A stretch of DNA of 64,000 bases from JALZUV01 sp963837025 (GCA_963837025.1 CAWILT010000001.1:744001-808000), one strand, 5' to 3'; counted from the stretch's first letter, positions 1 to 9,835 are shown. Numbers and translations are program-made. Notes: generated by a model not told the origin, from the letters alone.

Positions 1-1053
1 ATGATGAAGTAACATAAAGTCAGCCAAAACGCACGCCATCATTGCTTCACCAACCGGCACAGCGCGAATACCCACACAAGGATCATGACGGCCTTTGGTT
101 TGTATGGTCGTTGGCTGCAATTCGCGCGTTAGCGCAGGCTGCTCAATCAATAATGAACTGGTAGGCTTAACGGCAAAACGCACTACCAGTGGTTGCCCGC
201 TTGAAATACCACCCAAAACACCACCCGCATGGTTTGACGTAAACCCAACCTTGCCATTATCGTTAATCAAAATATCGCTATTATCTTCACCTCGCAGGGC
301 TGCGCTCGCAAATCCATCGCCTATTTCAACGCCCTTAACCGCGTTGATTGACATCATCGCGGCAGCCAATGCGGTATCTAGTTTTTGATAAATTGGCTCG
401 CCCCAACCTGCTGGCACACCATGCGCTTGCACTTCAATAACCGCCCCAATAGAGCTGCCTTGCTTGCGAATAGCCAGCAATTGAGTTTCCCATTCATGAG
501 CAATAGCCGCATGCGGGCAGAAAAAATTATTATGCGGCACTTGCGCCCAATCGTAATTTTCAGCATCAATTTTGTGGCTTCCCATCTGCACCATCGCCGC
601 GCGGATAGTGATGGATTTACCCATAATTTTTCGCGCGATAGCGCCAGCGGCCACGCGCATGGCTGTTTCACGCGCTGAGGAGCGCCCGCCGCCGCGATAG
701 TCGCGAAAGCCATATTTGGCATCATACGTATAATCAGCATGGCCGGGGCGATATTTATCTTTAATATCGCTATAATCTTTCGATTTTTGATCATGGTTAT
801 GGATAATTAGGCTGATGGGTGTGCCCGTGGTTTTGCCTTCAAACACGCCTGATAAAATTTCCACCTCATCGGCCTCTTGGCGCTGGGTCGTGACATGTGA
901 CTGTCCCGGGCGGCGGTGGTCTAAATAGGGCTGAATATCTGCTTCGCAAAGTGCAATCCCTGCTGGGCAACCATCCACAACACAGCCAATAGCCTTGCCA
1001 TGGCTTTCCCCCCATGTGGTGAAAGTAAACAGGTTGCCGAAGCGGTTAAACAT
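1..1053 (-). CDS. aroC: Chorismate synthase (3' end beyond window)
   Basis: AroC converts 5-enolpyruvylshikimate-3-phosphate to chorismate using reduced FMN, the last step of the shikimate pathway feeding the trp genes at 7.7-11.7 kb. The reverse-strand reading frame from the ATG at 1053 begins MFNRFGNLFTFTTWGESHG, the classic AroC N-terminus. It continues with RPGHADYTYDAKYG, the GGRSSARETAMRVAAGAIAR signature and GRHDPCVGIRAVPVGEAM near the end. All 351 visible codons are open; the family is about 360 residues, so only roughly ten residues and the stop are missing. It lies 5 bp downstream of fabI on the same strand and is probably co-transcribed with it. Confidence 0.96.
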   Translation of the reverse strand, partial: MFNRFGNLFTFTTWGESHGKAIGCVVDGCPAGIALCEADIQPYLDHRRPGQSHVTTQRQEADEVEILSGVFEGKTTGTPISLIIHNHDQKSKDYSDIKDKYRPGHADYTYDAKYGFRDYRGGGRSSARETAMRVAAGAIARKIMGKSITIRAAMVQMGSHKIDAENYDWAQVPHNNFFCPHAAIAHEWETQLLAIRKQGSSIGAVIEVQAHGVPAGWGEPIYQKLDTALAAAMMSINAVKGVEIGDGFASAALRGEDNSDILINDNGKVGFTSNHAGGVLGGISSGQPLVVRFAVKPTSSLLIEQPALTRELQPTTIQTKGRHDPCVGIRAVPVGEAMMACVLADFMLLHH

Positions 1054-1058
1054 AAAGC

Positions 1059-1883
1059 TTAAAGCGCGCCGATATCGGGCGCATCAGTACGTTTCATTCC
1101 TACGACGTGATAGCCGCTATCAACGTGCAAATTCTCACCCGTTGTGCCCGCACCCAAATCGGACAGTAAATACAGCGCAGCACCGCCCACATCAGGCAAG
1201 GTTGTATTGCGTCCGAGAGGCGAGTTATACTCGTTCCATTTCAAAATATAACGGAAATCGCCAATGCCAGATGCAGCCAAGGTTTTTACGGGACCCGCAG
1301 AAATTGAATTAACGCGAATGTTAAATTTACCTAAATCCATCGCCAAGTAGCGAATGGATGCTTCAAGCGCCGCTTTAGCAACGCCCATCACATTATAATG
1401 GGGCACCACACGTTCAGCGCCTAAGTAGCTTAAACTCACCATGCTGCCACCCTTTTTCATCAGTGGATAAGCACGCTTGGCCACCGCGGTGAATGAATAG
1501 CAAGAAATATCCATCGAACGCAAAAAGTTGCTCTGTGAGGTATCCACATACATGCCTTTGAGTTCTTCTTTATCAGAAAATGCAATGGCATGCACAACAA
1601 AATCAAGTTCGCCCCACTCTTTTTCGAGCGTGTTAAACACCGCATCAATACTGGCTTCATCGGTCACGTCACATGGCAACACTTTATTGCTGCCCAGCGA
1701 TTCTGCTAAAGGCTGCACGCGCTTTTGCAATGCCTCGCCTTGATAGGTAAAGGCAATTTCAGCGCCTTGCGCACTTAATTGCTGCGCAATGCCCCATGCA
1801 AGCGATTTATCATTGGCAACACCCATGATAACACCACGCTTACCGCGCATAATTTCGCCTTTAACATATGTTTGTTCTGACAT
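1059..1883 (-). CDS. fabI: Enoyl-ACP reductase (NADH)
   Basis: FabI is the cytoplasmic short-chain dehydrogenase that reduces trans-2-enoyl-ACP in type II fatty acid synthesis, and is the target of triclosan. The 274-residue protein has the atypical FabI nucleotide-binding start (GVANDKSLAWGIAQQL) and the FabI catalytic Tyr-x6-Lys pair (Y163, K170 in PHYNVMGVAK) after an earlier conserved tyrosine in SLSYLGAE. An internal ATG at residue 12 (MRGKRGVIMG), preceded by AAGG, is an equally plausible start and gives the more usual N-terminus. It is followed after 5 bp by aroC and preceded closely by the 17 kDa-antigen-like lipoprotein gene. Confidence 0.96.
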   Translation of the reverse strand: MSEQTYVKGEIMRGKRGVIMGVANDKSLAWGIAQQLSAQGAEIAFTYQGEALQKRVQPLAESLGSNKVLPCDVTDEASIDAVFNTLEKEWGELDFVVHAIAFSDKEELKGMYVDTSQSNFLRSMDISCYSFTAVAKRAYPLMKKGGSMVSLSYLGAERVVPHYNVMGVAKAALEASIRYLAMDLGKFNIRVNSISAGPVKTLAASGIGDFRYILKWNEYNSPLGRNTTLPDVGGAALYLLSDLGAGTTGENLHVDSGYHVVGMKRTDAPDIGAL

Positions 1884-1894
1884 GCTGCTACTTT

Positions 1895-2374
1895 CTAACT
1901 TTCAATCTTCCACGTGCCATTTGATTGACGACATGCCACACCTTGACCTTGCTCAGCGCGGCCATCAATGATGATGGTTTGTTCATATTTACGGCAATAT
2001 TGACCGTTAGCATTTTGATAATAAGTAGAAGGGGTTACCGTTCCACTGATAGATGAGGCTGGGCTTTGCCACGGAAAAACCTGACCCGGCTGGCCAACTT
2101 CAAGCGCACGCTGCGATGATTTATCATAATAATTCACATCAGCGGTATTCATGTTTTGTGCGACAGAGCTTCCTAAGGCTGAACCTAATAGAGTACCCGC
2201 CACGATAGCAATAACATTGCCTGTGCCACCACCAATTTGTGAACCAACAGCAGCGCCAGCAACGCCACCAGCGATGGATCCCACTTGGCTGTTGCTTACA
2301 CCAACACCATTACCACTTTGCTGACATGCCACCAATAAGCAGATAGCAGCCGTACAACTAAGAATTTTTTTCAC
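1895..2374 (-). CDS. 17 kDa surface antigen-like lipoprotein
   Basis: Predicted outer-membrane lipoprotein of the rickettsial 17 kDa antigen type. I chose the GTG at 2374, which has GAGG six bases upstream, giving MKKILSCTAAICLLVACQQSG with lipobox LVAC. The frame is also open to a TTG at 2386. After the lipidated Cys come a glycine-zipper segment (GSIAGGVAGAAVGSQIGGG and a second Gly/Ala hydrophobic helix), likely membrane-inserted, and a C-terminal domain with the family hallmark pattern GQYCRKYEQT...GVACRQSNGTWK, where two cysteines probably pair. The function is unknown in the family; it is generally regarded as an envelope structural antigen. It lies 11 bp upstream of fabI. Confidence 0.85.
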   Translation of the reverse strand: MKKILSCTAAICLLVACQQSGNGVGVSNSQVGSIAGGVAGAAVGSQIGGGTGNVIAIVAGTLLGSALGSSVAQNMNTADVNYYDKSSQRALEVGQPGQVFPWQSPASSISGTVTPSTYYQNANGQYCRKYEQTIIIDGRAEQGQGVACRQSNGTWKIES

Positions 2375-2456
2375 GGTTAACCTCAATCAATTTTTATATT
2401 TATGGGGAGTGTATAGGTTAAGTTTGCCCTTAAATCAATAATTAAGCACAAGAACC

Positions 2457-2849
2457 CTACCAACAATTTGGGTTGGTTAAGGTTGGCTCTAGCGATGAAA
2501 TAGGCTGCTGATTAAATAAAACTTCACCGGTCTGTGTGTTGGTATCCACCTGACCAGGAATCAACTCCATTGCATTTGAATTAAACGATCCATTGCTTAC
2601 ATCAGCATAATCACTCAACGGAATTGCTAATGGCAAAGCAACTTGATTCACATTATCAGCCGTCAATGCAGGGGGCGTTGCGTCGGCTGGAGCAACCGCA
2701 AATCCATTCGCATCAACACCTGCTTGATAAGCAACATCATCGGCTGGTTGCGCATTAACCGCAACAGGACATTTTGTGCCAGCGGTATAATCTGCCGCAT
2801 AAGCTGATAGCGCCGTTAATATAATGATGAGTGAAAAAACCGTTCTCAT
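2457..2849 (-). CDS. Small exported protein of unknown function
   Basis: A 130-residue protein with a clear Sec signal peptide (MRTVFSLIIILTALSAYA, cleavage expected after AYA-A). The mature chain is acidic and rich in Ala, Asn, Asp and Pro, and has two cysteines (near the N-terminus and the penultimate residue, NPNCW), which could form a disulfide in the periplasm. I recognise no family. Its ATG shares one base with the pyrG stop codon (TAATG), so translation is likely coupled to pyrG in the tpiA-secG-pyrG operon. A role cannot be assigned. Confidence 0.75.
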   Translation of the reverse strand: MRTVFSLIIILTALSAYAADYTAGTKCPVAVNAQPADDVAYQAGVDANGFAVAPADATPPALTADNVNQVALPLAIPLSDYADVSNGSFNSNAMELIPGQVDTNTQTGEVLFNQQPISSLEPTLTNPNCW

Positions 2850-4516
2850 TATGCAGCCTTACTGACTTGTCCACGATGCGCCATCGCCGCTTTAACGAAG
2901 TGCGAAAATAAAGGATGCGGCGCAAAAGGTCGCGACTTGAATTCAGGGTGGAATTGTACCCCTACAAACCATGGATGATTAGGCAACTCAATAATTTCAG
3001 GCAATTGGCCACTAGGTGACATGCCGCTAAATAACGCACCTGCTTTTTGCAGATCGTCCATATATTGGTTATTCACTTCATAACGATGACGGTGACGCTC
3101 AGAAATTGTTTTTTCGCCATACGCTTCAAACGCTTTAGATCCTTCCGTTAATTCACAATCATAGGCACCTAAACGCATCGTGCCGCCTAAATCACTTTCG
3201 TGGCTGCGACGCTCTTTAATGGCACCGCGCACCCATTCCATCATTAGGCCAACTAACGGTCCGCGATCATCGCTGGCTTCAAAATCGCTAAATTCGCTTG
3301 AACCTGAGCGTTCTAATCCTGCTAAATGGCGCGCAATTTCAATGGTTGCTAATTGCATCCCCAAACAAATCCCAAAATAAGGAATTAAATTTTCACGGGC
3401 ATAACGAATGGCCGCAATTTTACCGTTAATACCTCTATCGCCAAAACCACCGGGCACTAAAATCGCATCCATTTTACCGAGCGTTTTGCTTAAATCATTT
3501 TTCTCAAAACCTTTAGCATCCATATAATGGATATTAATTTTGGCACGATGCAACATGCCGGCATGATCCAACGCTTCACCGATTGATTTATAGGCGTCGC
3601 CAATGCCTGTATATTTGCCGATGATTGCAATATTTACTTCATTTTTCGGGTTTTGATTTCTATCCGATAAATCATCCCATTTGCTTAAATCTGGTGAGCT
3701 ATCATAAGCGAGGTTAAAATGCTCCAATATGCGCGCATCAAGCCCTTCCTCGTGGTAGCGCAACGGCACTTCATAAATGGAAGGCACATCGCGTGCCTCA
3801 ATTACATTCTTTTCAGGTAAGTTACAAAATAGCGCGATTTTACGTTTTTCAGATGCGGGTACTTCGCGATCGGCACGACAAAGCAAAATGTCAGGCGTAA
3901 TACCAATTGAGCGTAACTCTTTAACCGAATGTTGTGTAGGCTTAGTTTTTAATTCGCCCGCCGCAGCAATATAAGGGATGAGTGTTAAATGCATAAATAA
4001 GCATTTATCGCGCCCCATTTCATAGCCTAATTGACGGATGGCCTCAAAAAACGGCAAACCTTCAATATCACCCACCGTGCCACCAATTTCGCATAAAACA
4101 AAATCTTCATCCACCGTGTCGTTCAATACAAAGTTTTTGATAAGGTCAGTCACATGCGGAATCACTTGCACAGTACCGCCTAAATAATCACCGCGCCGCT
4201 CCTTAGATAGCAGCGTTGAATAAATTCGTCCCGTCGTCACATTATCGCTTTTACGTGCATCAACACCCGTGAAGCGCTCATAATGGCCCAAATCCAAATC
4301 CGTTTCAGCACCATCATCGGTTACAAACACTTCACCATGCTGAATAGGGCTCATCGTACCTGGATCCACATTCAAGTAAGGATCAAGTTTGCGCAGACGC
4401 ACTTTATAGCCACGTGCTTGCAACAGCGCACCTAAACTCGCCGATGCTAATCCCTTACCTAACGAAGACACTACTCCGCCGGTAATAAAAATAAAACGTG
4501 TGTGTTTCGTGGTCAT
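2849..4516 (-). CDS. pyrG: CTP synthase
   Basis: PyrG makes CTP from UTP, ATP and glutamine. The 555-residue length is normal. The N-terminal synthetase domain starts TRFIFITGGVVSSLGKGLASAS (P-loop-like) and includes LDPYLNVDPGTMSP and the EIGGTVGDIE segment. The C-terminal class I glutaminase domain has the nucleophile Cys384 in YFGICLGMQ and the GVQFHPEF histidine-glutamate motif. The start overlaps the secG stop by four bases (ATGA), typical of translational coupling, and the alphaproteobacterial order tpiA-secG-pyrG is conserved. Confidence 0.98.
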   Translation of the reverse strand: MTTKHTRFIFITGGVVSSLGKGLASASLGALLQARGYKVRLRKLDPYLNVDPGTMSPIQHGEVFVTDDGAETDLDLGHYERFTGVDARKSDNVTTGRIYSTLLSKERRGDYLGGTVQVIPHVTDLIKNFVLNDTVDEDFVLCEIGGTVGDIEGLPFFEAIRQLGYEMGRDKCLFMHLTLIPYIAAAGELKTKPTQHSVKELRSIGITPDILLCRADREVPASEKRKIALFCNLPEKNVIEARDVPSIYEVPLRYHEEGLDARILEHFNLAYDSSPDLSKWDDLSDRNQNPKNEVNIAIIGKYTGIGDAYKSIGEALDHAGMLHRAKINIHYMDAKGFEKNDLSKTLGKMDAILVPGGFGDRGINGKIAAIRYARENLIPYFGICLGMQLATIEIARHLAGLERSGSSEFSDFEASDDRGPLVGLMMEWVRGAIKERRSHESDLGGTMRLGAYDCELTEGSKAFEAYGEKTISERHRHRYEVNNQYMDDLQKAGALFSGMSPSGQLPEIIELPNHPWFVGVQFHPEFKSRPFAPHPLFSHFVKAAMAHRGQVSKAA

Positions 4517-4959
4517 TCAGGCTGTGGAATGGTTGGTGCGTTTACCGGTTCAATATCTGCCGGCGTCACGGTTGAATCTTCCGGCAACACACCCGACTCT
4601 AATGTTTTTGGCGTGGGAGCATTTAACGGTAACGGATCATCAATTCCTTCTTCGCTGGGCAGAGGAACCGATTGCGAACTGCCTTCATTCTCCATCATGC
4701 GCTCCACCACCGATTGTGATCGTACATCGCGCTGCGTCAGCCAACTTAAAGCCAAGCTATTTAAAATGAAAATCGTCGCTAAAATAGCGGTTGTGCGGGT
4801 GAGCAAATTGGCTTGGGCGCGGCCCGTCATAAAACCACCACCGCCGCCACTACCGCCACCTAATCCGCCCATACCATCGGAATCACTGCGCTGAATAAGA
4901 ATTATTATGATAAGCGCAAGCGTCACAATAATATGAAGAACCAATAAAACTAAATGCAT
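4513..4959 (-). CDS. secG: Protein translocase subunit SecG
   Basis: SecG is the small accessory subunit of the SecYEG channel. The 148-residue protein has two transmembrane segments (residues about 3-21 and 55-75) separated by the conserved QRSDSDGMGGLGGGSGG loop followed by FMTGRAQANLLTRTTAILA, the SecG signature. A hydrophilic, Pro/Glu-rich C-terminal tail of about 65 residues is longer than the minimal family but common in Alphaproteobacteria. It sits 2 bp after tpiA and overlaps pyrG by 4 bp in one operon. Confidence 0.95.
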   Translation of the reverse strand: MHLVLLVLHIIVTLALIIIILIQRSDSDGMGGLGGGSGGGGGFMTGRAQANLLTRTTAILATIFILNSLALSWLTQRDVRSQSVVERMMENEGSSQSVPLPSEEGIDDPLPLNAPTPKTLESGVLPEDSTVTPADIEPVNAPTIPQPE

Positions 4960-4961
4960 AA

Positions 4962-5696
4962 TTATACTTTCTCTGCTGCCGTTATTATGGCGTTAAAACT
5001 TTCACAATTCAAGCTAGCACCGCCGACCAAAACACCATCTACATGATTAATGCTCATAATCTCTTGCGCATTATCCGGTTTAACCGAGCCACCATAGAGA
5101 ATTTTTGCGCCTTTAGGCAATTGCTCTGCCAACATAGAGTGGGTAGCGCTAATGGTATCGGCATCCGCTACTTTACCGGTGCCAATAGCCCATACAGGCT
5201 CATAGGCCAACACATAATCGGTCACACTAAAACTAACGGGGATAGACTCCTTCACCTGTGACGAAAGCACCTGAACAAAGTCACCACTTTCACGTTGTTC
5301 CAATGTTTCGCCAATGCAAATTACGGGCAGTAAACCCGCAGCTTTAGCCGCTTCCGCTTTAGCCGCAATCAGCTTATCATGCTCTTGATGTTGTGCACGG
5401 CGTTCAGAATGGCCTAGAATTACATATTCTGCGCCTGCTTCAACTGCCATTAATGCACTGTTATTTCCGGTATGTGCGCCCTGCTCTTTATCATGGCAAT
5501 CTTGCACACCCACACTCACCGACGAACCAGCCACATTGCGCACCACTTCGCTAACATGTAAAGCTGGAGGACAAATAACAACTTTAGTCTGCATTAAACC
5601 TTTGGCAGAAACATAATTCGAGATTTTAGATGCCAACTCAGTCGCGCTTTTTAACGTGCCATGCATTTTCCAATTGCCAATTACTAATTGATGCAT
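4962..5696 (-). CDS. tpiA: Triose-phosphate isomerase
   Basis: TpiA interconverts dihydroxyacetone phosphate and glyceraldehyde 3-phosphate. From the ATG at 5696 the protein is 244 residues and begins MHQLVIGNWKMHG with the substrate-binding Asn-Lys. It contains the catalytic His in ILGHSERR and the catalytic Glu in AYEPVWAIGTGK, followed by the phosphate-binding ILYGGSVKP and GVLVGGASL. The frame is open a further 26 codons to an ATG at 5774, but that extension is atypical for the family; GAGGGC precedes the chosen start. It is the first gene of the tpiA-secG-pyrG operon, divergent from the foldase gene at 5844. Confidence 0.96.
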   Translation of the reverse strand: MHQLVIGNWKMHGTLKSATELASKISNYVSAKGLMQTKVVICPPALHVSEVVRNVAGSSVSVGVQDCHDKEQGAHTGNNSALMAVEAGAEYVILGHSERRAQHQEHDKLIAAKAEAAKAAGLLPVICIGETLEQRESGDFVQVLSSQVKESIPVSFSVTDYVLAYEPVWAIGTGKVADADTISATHSMLAEQLPKGAKILYGGSVKPDNAQEIMSINHVDGVLVGGASLNCESFNAIITAAEKV

Positions 5697-5843
5697 CTTT
5701 ATGCCCTCGTCTATTTGTTTGGCGGCTTCTAACATATCACTTCGATGAGTTCTAGCGTAATTTGCTCTTTTCATCCGTCATCCCATCCACTACAACCCAT
5801 AGCGAAACATTAAATTAAATTCTCACCCTTAGGAGATTCCATT

Positions 5844-7760
5844 ATGATGCGAGCCATCCAGAACAGCTCCGGTAGCATAATCATGAAAATTGTTCTCGGC
5901 GCGATTGCGGTTAGCTTCGCGCTTTGGGGCGTGGGCGATATGTTTCGCGGCGGTATGGCAAGCGGTTATGCGATAAAAGCTGGCGATAAAACCGTTACTA
6001 TTCAGGAATATCAAGATGAGCTTAACATCCGCTATGGCGCATTGCGTCAAGTGATGGGAGCGAGTTTAACCCCAGAAATGGCCGAGCGGTTGGGTTTGAA
6101 ACAACAAGTGCTAAACGATCTTCAAACCGGATTATTACTACAATTAGAAGCCAAATCATTAGGGCTAAAAATTCCTGAATCTGAGGTGATGAAGCTTTTG
6201 CGCGAAACACCCGCCTTTCAATCGGAAGGCGCATTTAACAAAGACAGCTTCGATCAAGCCTTACGCCAAGCCGGTTTAAATGAAGAACGCTTTTTAAATT
6301 CGCTAAATAAAGAGCTTTTGAGCAAGTTGATTTTACAAAACTTTAGCACCTATTTACCCGATGTTACCAACGCCGCTAGCTTGCTCTATCGCACGCGAAA
6401 CGAAACACGTGATGTAACCTTTTATCGTTTTACGCCAAATGTAAATAACAGCGAAATTGCTGAGCCTGATGAGGCAGCACTAAAAGATTATTACAAAGCC
6501 TATGGCGAGCAATTCCGCGAGCCTGAATATCGCCAAATTCAATGGGTAACGATTGATAAACAAGCTATCGGAAAAGACTTCACACCTGATGATGAAACGC
6601 TTCTGGCGCTTTATGATGAACGTATTGATAGCTATACCATCCCCCAACAACGCGAAGTAAGCCAGTTACTCTACGAAACGCAGGCCGAAGCAGAAAAAGC
6701 GTTATCGATGCTTAATGATGGCAGCAGTTTTGCCCAAGTGGTGAGCGAAGTAAAACCCACTAACGAGATGCTCTCGCTTGGTATTATTACAGGCGATGCG
6801 CTGCCATCTCAAGCGCGTGACGATGTTATGGCATTGCAAGCGGGTGAAGTGAGCAAGCCTATTAAAACCGATTTTGGCTGGCACCTCTTCCGTGTTGAAA
6901 GCATTAAACCGCAATCCATAACGCCTTTTGCACAAGCGCGCGAAAAACTGGCAACCGATTGGCGCTCCGCTAAAATTGAAGATGCCGCTTATGAAATTAC
7001 GGTTGATATTGAAGATGGTTTGGCCGGAGGCTTAACCTTAGATGAAGTAGCCAAAGAGCATAATTTAAAAGTTAGCTCCGCACCCGTCATGAATATGTCT
7101 GCATTAAATAAATCGGGTAAACCTATCGATATTTCCGCATATCCTGCGGGCTTAATTGAATCTGGCTTTAAACTGCAAGATGAAACTGACAGCCATTTGC
7201 TGGATGCGGGCAACGGCAATTATCAACTTATTGCGTTGGGTAAACGTGAAGAATCTTATATTCCAAAAATTAGCGATATTAACGATAAACTCGTTGCGGC
7301 ATGGCGCACCAAACAAACCCGCGATGCAATACGCAATAAATCCATCACGTTAGCCCAAGCAATTGCAAAAGATGGCAGTAAGCTCAACAGCGATATATTT
7401 CGCCCAATTCGCGTTTCTGGTTTTCAAACCGCTGGTGATGTCCCTAGCCAATTAGGGAATGTGACCGAATTACCCCCTGGTTTACGTGATGAAATTTTTC
7501 AAAAATCACAAGGTGAAACCACCGATGCTTATATTATAAACTTAGAGAATGATGAATATATGCTAGCCAAAGTTGATACCATAAATCGCATTAGTAAGAG
7601 CACAGCAAACGGCGAGAAAGCGCAAGCTGAAATTGAGAAGATTGTTGCAGAGCTTCAACAACAGTTCGGGCAAGATATTACCTCACTTTATATGAAACAT
7701 TTAGTGGCAAAATATCCCATTACAGTGAACGAACAAGCGATGGCGCAGTTAAACCGCTAA
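5844..7760 (+). CDS. PpiD-like periplasmic peptidyl-prolyl isomerase
   Basis: A membrane-anchored periplasmic chaperone of the SurA/PpiD type, expected to help fold newly secreted proteins near the Sec channel. The 638-residue protein has one N-terminal transmembrane anchor (about residues 14-32, KIVLGAIAVSFALWGVGD). A SurA_N-like helical chaperone region follows, then a parvulin domain near residues 270-365 (QREVSQLLYETQAEAEKAL to DFGWHLFRVESI) and a long C-terminal region resembling the PpiD tail. AGGAG lies 8 bases before the ATG. trpE starts at the base immediately after the stop, so both are probably co-transcribed, as in related bacteria. Confidence 0.9.
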   Translation: MMRAIQNSSGSIIMKIVLGAIAVSFALWGVGDMFRGGMASGYAIKAGDKTVTIQEYQDELNIRYGALRQVMGASLTPEMAERLGLKQQVLNDLQTGLLLQLEAKSLGLKIPESEVMKLLRETPAFQSEGAFNKDSFDQALRQAGLNEERFLNSLNKELLSKLILQNFSTYLPDVTNAASLLYRTRNETRDVTFYRFTPNVNNSEIAEPDEAALKDYYKAYGEQFREPEYRQIQWVTIDKQAIGKDFTPDDETLLALYDERIDSYTIPQQREVSQLLYETQAEAEKALSMLNDGSSFAQVVSEVKPTNEMLSLGIITGDALPSQARDDVMALQAGEVSKPIKTDFGWHLFRVESIKPQSITPFAQAREKLATDWRSAKIEDAAYEITVDIEDGLAGGLTLDEVAKEHNLKVSSAPVMNMSALNKSGKPIDISAYPAGLIESGFKLQDETDSHLLDAGNGNYQLIALGKREESYIPKISDINDKLVAAWRTKQTRDAIRNKSITLAQAIAKDGSKLNSDIFRPIRVSGFQTAGDVPSQLGNVTELPPGLRDEIFQKSQGETTDAYIINLENDEYMLAKVDTINRISKSTANGEKAQAEIEKIVAELQQQFGQDITSLYMKHLVAKYPITVNEQAMAQLNR

Positions 7761-9254
7761 ATGCTTAGTCCGCATCAACGTTTAACTCAAGGCCAGCCTG
7801 TGTTGATCACACGCACGTTAGTGGTTGATGGTTTATCGCCTGTTAGTTTATTTCACCCCTTTGCCCAAGCGCATGAATATGCTTTTTTGCTTGAGTCCGT
7901 CACAGGAGGCGATACGCGAGGGCGCTACAGTGTTATCGCACTTAACCCCGATATTATCTGGCAATGCAAAGATGGCAAAGCCACCCTCACACAAAATGGC
8001 CAAACAACACCCATTTCTGCCCCTCCATTAGAATCGCTTCAAACGTTAATTAACCAAAATCAAATGCAAATTGATGAATCGCTGCCTCCTATGGTGGCGG
8101 GTTTAATCGGTATGATGGGATATGAGATGATCCGCGAGGTGGAGCACCTACCGTCTGATAAAGAAGGGCCTTCCAATTTGCCCGATGGATGTTTTATGCG
8201 CCCGCAAATGTCGCTGGTGCATGATAATGTGAGCGATGCGCTTACTCTTGCCACTCCCATCTGGACAAAGGACGAAAAATTCTCCGCTACACAAGCCGAT
8301 GAAGCCATTGCCAGCGCCACTGAACGACTAAATGAAATGCAAAAATTGCTTATTAAAACCCGCAGTTTACCGCCCGTCAATGTCAGCACCGATAAAGCGC
8401 TAAATAGCCTTAGTTTTACCGGCAATATGACCGCTGATAATTTCAAAGCAATCGTGACTCGCGCTAAAGAATATATTCTAAGTGGCGAGATTTTTCAAAT
8501 TGTGCCATCCATGCGGTTTACAGCGCGTTTTACCGCGCAACCAATGGCATTTTATCGTGCATTACGCCACCTCAATCCATCACCCTATATGTTCTATCTA
8601 AAATTAAATGCTGCCACCATTATTGGCGCCAGTCCTGAAATTTTAGTGCGCGTGCGCGATGGCGAAGTAACCATTCGCCCCCTTGCCGGCACGCGCAAAC
8701 GAGGCGCTACGTTTGCGGAAGATAACGCTCTCGAACAGGATTTGCTCGCCGATACTAAAGAAATTGCCGAACATTTAATGCTGCTCGATTTAGGCCGTAA
8801 TGATGTGGGGCGCGTAACGCAAAGCGGCACCGTTAAGGTAACGGAACAGATGAAAATTGAACGCTACAGCCACGTTATGCATATTGTTTCCAATGTGGTT
8901 GGCAAAATTAAACAAGGCACTAGCAGCTTAACCGCACTGATGGCAGGATTCCCTGCGGGCACCGTAACAGGCGCGCCCAAAATCCGCGCGATGGAAATTT
9001 TGGACGAGCTTGAACCGCAACGTAGAGGCTTTTACGGTGGTTGCGTGGGCTATTTTTCCACTCAAGGCGAGATGGATAGCTGCATTACGTTGCGAACAGC
9101 ACTCATCAAAGAAGGCCAACTACATTTGCAAGCAGGTGCGGGTGTTGTAGCGGATTCTATCCCGCAAAATGAATATGAAGAAGTTTGCAACAAAGCCAAA
9201 GCCCTTATGCGCGCAGCCGAAATTACATCGCAATTTGAGGTACATGATGCCTAA
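7761..9254 (+). CDS. trpE: Anthranilate synthase component I
   Basis: TrpE aminates chorismate to anthranilate with TrpG-supplied ammonia, the first committed tryptophan step. The 497-residue protein has the N-terminal regulatory domain with LLES, the element contacting tryptophan in known TrpE. Its C-terminal chorismate-binding domain includes ILSGEIFQIVPSMRF, PLAGTRKRG, LLDLGRNDVGRV, FPAGTVTGAPKIRAMEIL and GGCVGYFS. The start directly abuts the foldase stop, and the stop lies within the start of trpG (8 bp overlap). I see no leader peptide or attenuator upstream. Confidence 0.98.
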   Translation: MLSPHQRLTQGQPVLITRTLVVDGLSPVSLFHPFAQAHEYAFLLESVTGGDTRGRYSVIALNPDIIWQCKDGKATLTQNGQTTPISAPPLESLQTLINQNQMQIDESLPPMVAGLIGMMGYEMIREVEHLPSDKEGPSNLPDGCFMRPQMSLVHDNVSDALTLATPIWTKDEKFSATQADEAIASATERLNEMQKLLIKTRSLPPVNVSTDKALNSLSFTGNMTADNFKAIVTRAKEYILSGEIFQIVPSMRFTARFTAQPMAFYRALRHLNPSPYMFYLKLNAATIIGASPEILVRVRDGEVTIRPLAGTRKRGATFAEDNALEQDLLADTKEIAEHLMLLDLGRNDVGRVTQSGTVKVTEQMKIERYSHVMHIVSNVVGKIKQGTSSLTALMAGFPAGTVTGAPKIRAMEILDELEPQRRGFYGGCVGYFSTQGEMDSCITLRTALIKEGQLHLQAGAGVVADSIPQNEYEEVCNKAKALMRAAEITSQFEVHDA

Positions 9255-9825
9255 ATTAATCCTCATCGATAATTACGACAGTTTTACCTACAATTTACTG
9301 CATTATTTTGCTGAATTGGGTGCTGAGGTGGAGGTTTTGCGCAACAACGCACTCAGCGCAACCGAATTACTAGCGCTGCCTATGGATGGGCTGGTTATTT
9401 CCCCCGGCCCAAGCTCACCCGATAATGCGGGCATATGCCTTGAGGCGATTGCCCTCAACGCTAAAGCCTCCAACCCCGTTCCCACCTTTGGCGTCTGCTT
9501 AGGTCATCAAGCCATTGGGCAAGCATTTGGCGGCACGATTATTCGCACCCATCCAATGCATGGCAAAGTGAGTGCAATTATTCATCAGCAGCATGGCATA
9601 TTCGCGGCACTCAACACTCCGCTTGAAGTCACGCGTTATCACTCGTTGGTGGTTGAACGCGCCACCCTGCCCAATTGCTTAGAAGTAACAGCCGAAACAA
9701 GCGATGGCATTATTATGGGGCTTCAGCATCAAACGCTGCCTTTTCATGGCGTACAATTTCACCCTGAAAGTATTGCCTCGCAGCAAGGGCATGCCCTACT
9801 AGCCAACTTCCTCAAAATTTGCTAA
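9247..9825 (+). CDS. trpG: Anthranilate synthase component II (glutaminase)
   Basis: TrpG releases ammonia from glutamine for TrpE. The start chosen is the second ATG of the ATGATG at 9244-9249, six bases after GAGG; the upstream in-frame extension is inside trpE. The 192-residue protein begins MPKLILIDNYDSFTYNL and has the oxyanion motif ISPGPSSPDNAG, the nucleophile Cys84 in FGVCLGHQAIG and the His-Glu pair in VQFHPESIA. It is a single-domain class I glutaminase, overlapping trpE by 8 bp and followed by trpD after 10 bp. Confidence 0.97.
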   Translation: MPKLILIDNYDSFTYNLLHYFAELGAEVEVLRNNALSATELLALPMDGLVISPGPSSPDNAGICLEAIALNAKASNPVPTFGVCLGHQAIGQAFGGTIIRTHPMHGKVSAIIHQQHGIFAALNTPLEVTRYHSLVVERATLPNCLEVTAETSDGIIMGLQHQTLPFHGVQFHPESIASQQGHALLANFLKIC

Positions 9826-9835
9826 CACCTTCGCC

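Noticed and set aside
7700..7761. trp attenuator or leader peptide before trpE
   Set aside because: trpE starts one base after the preceding stop codon; there is no room for a leader and no tandem Trp codons.
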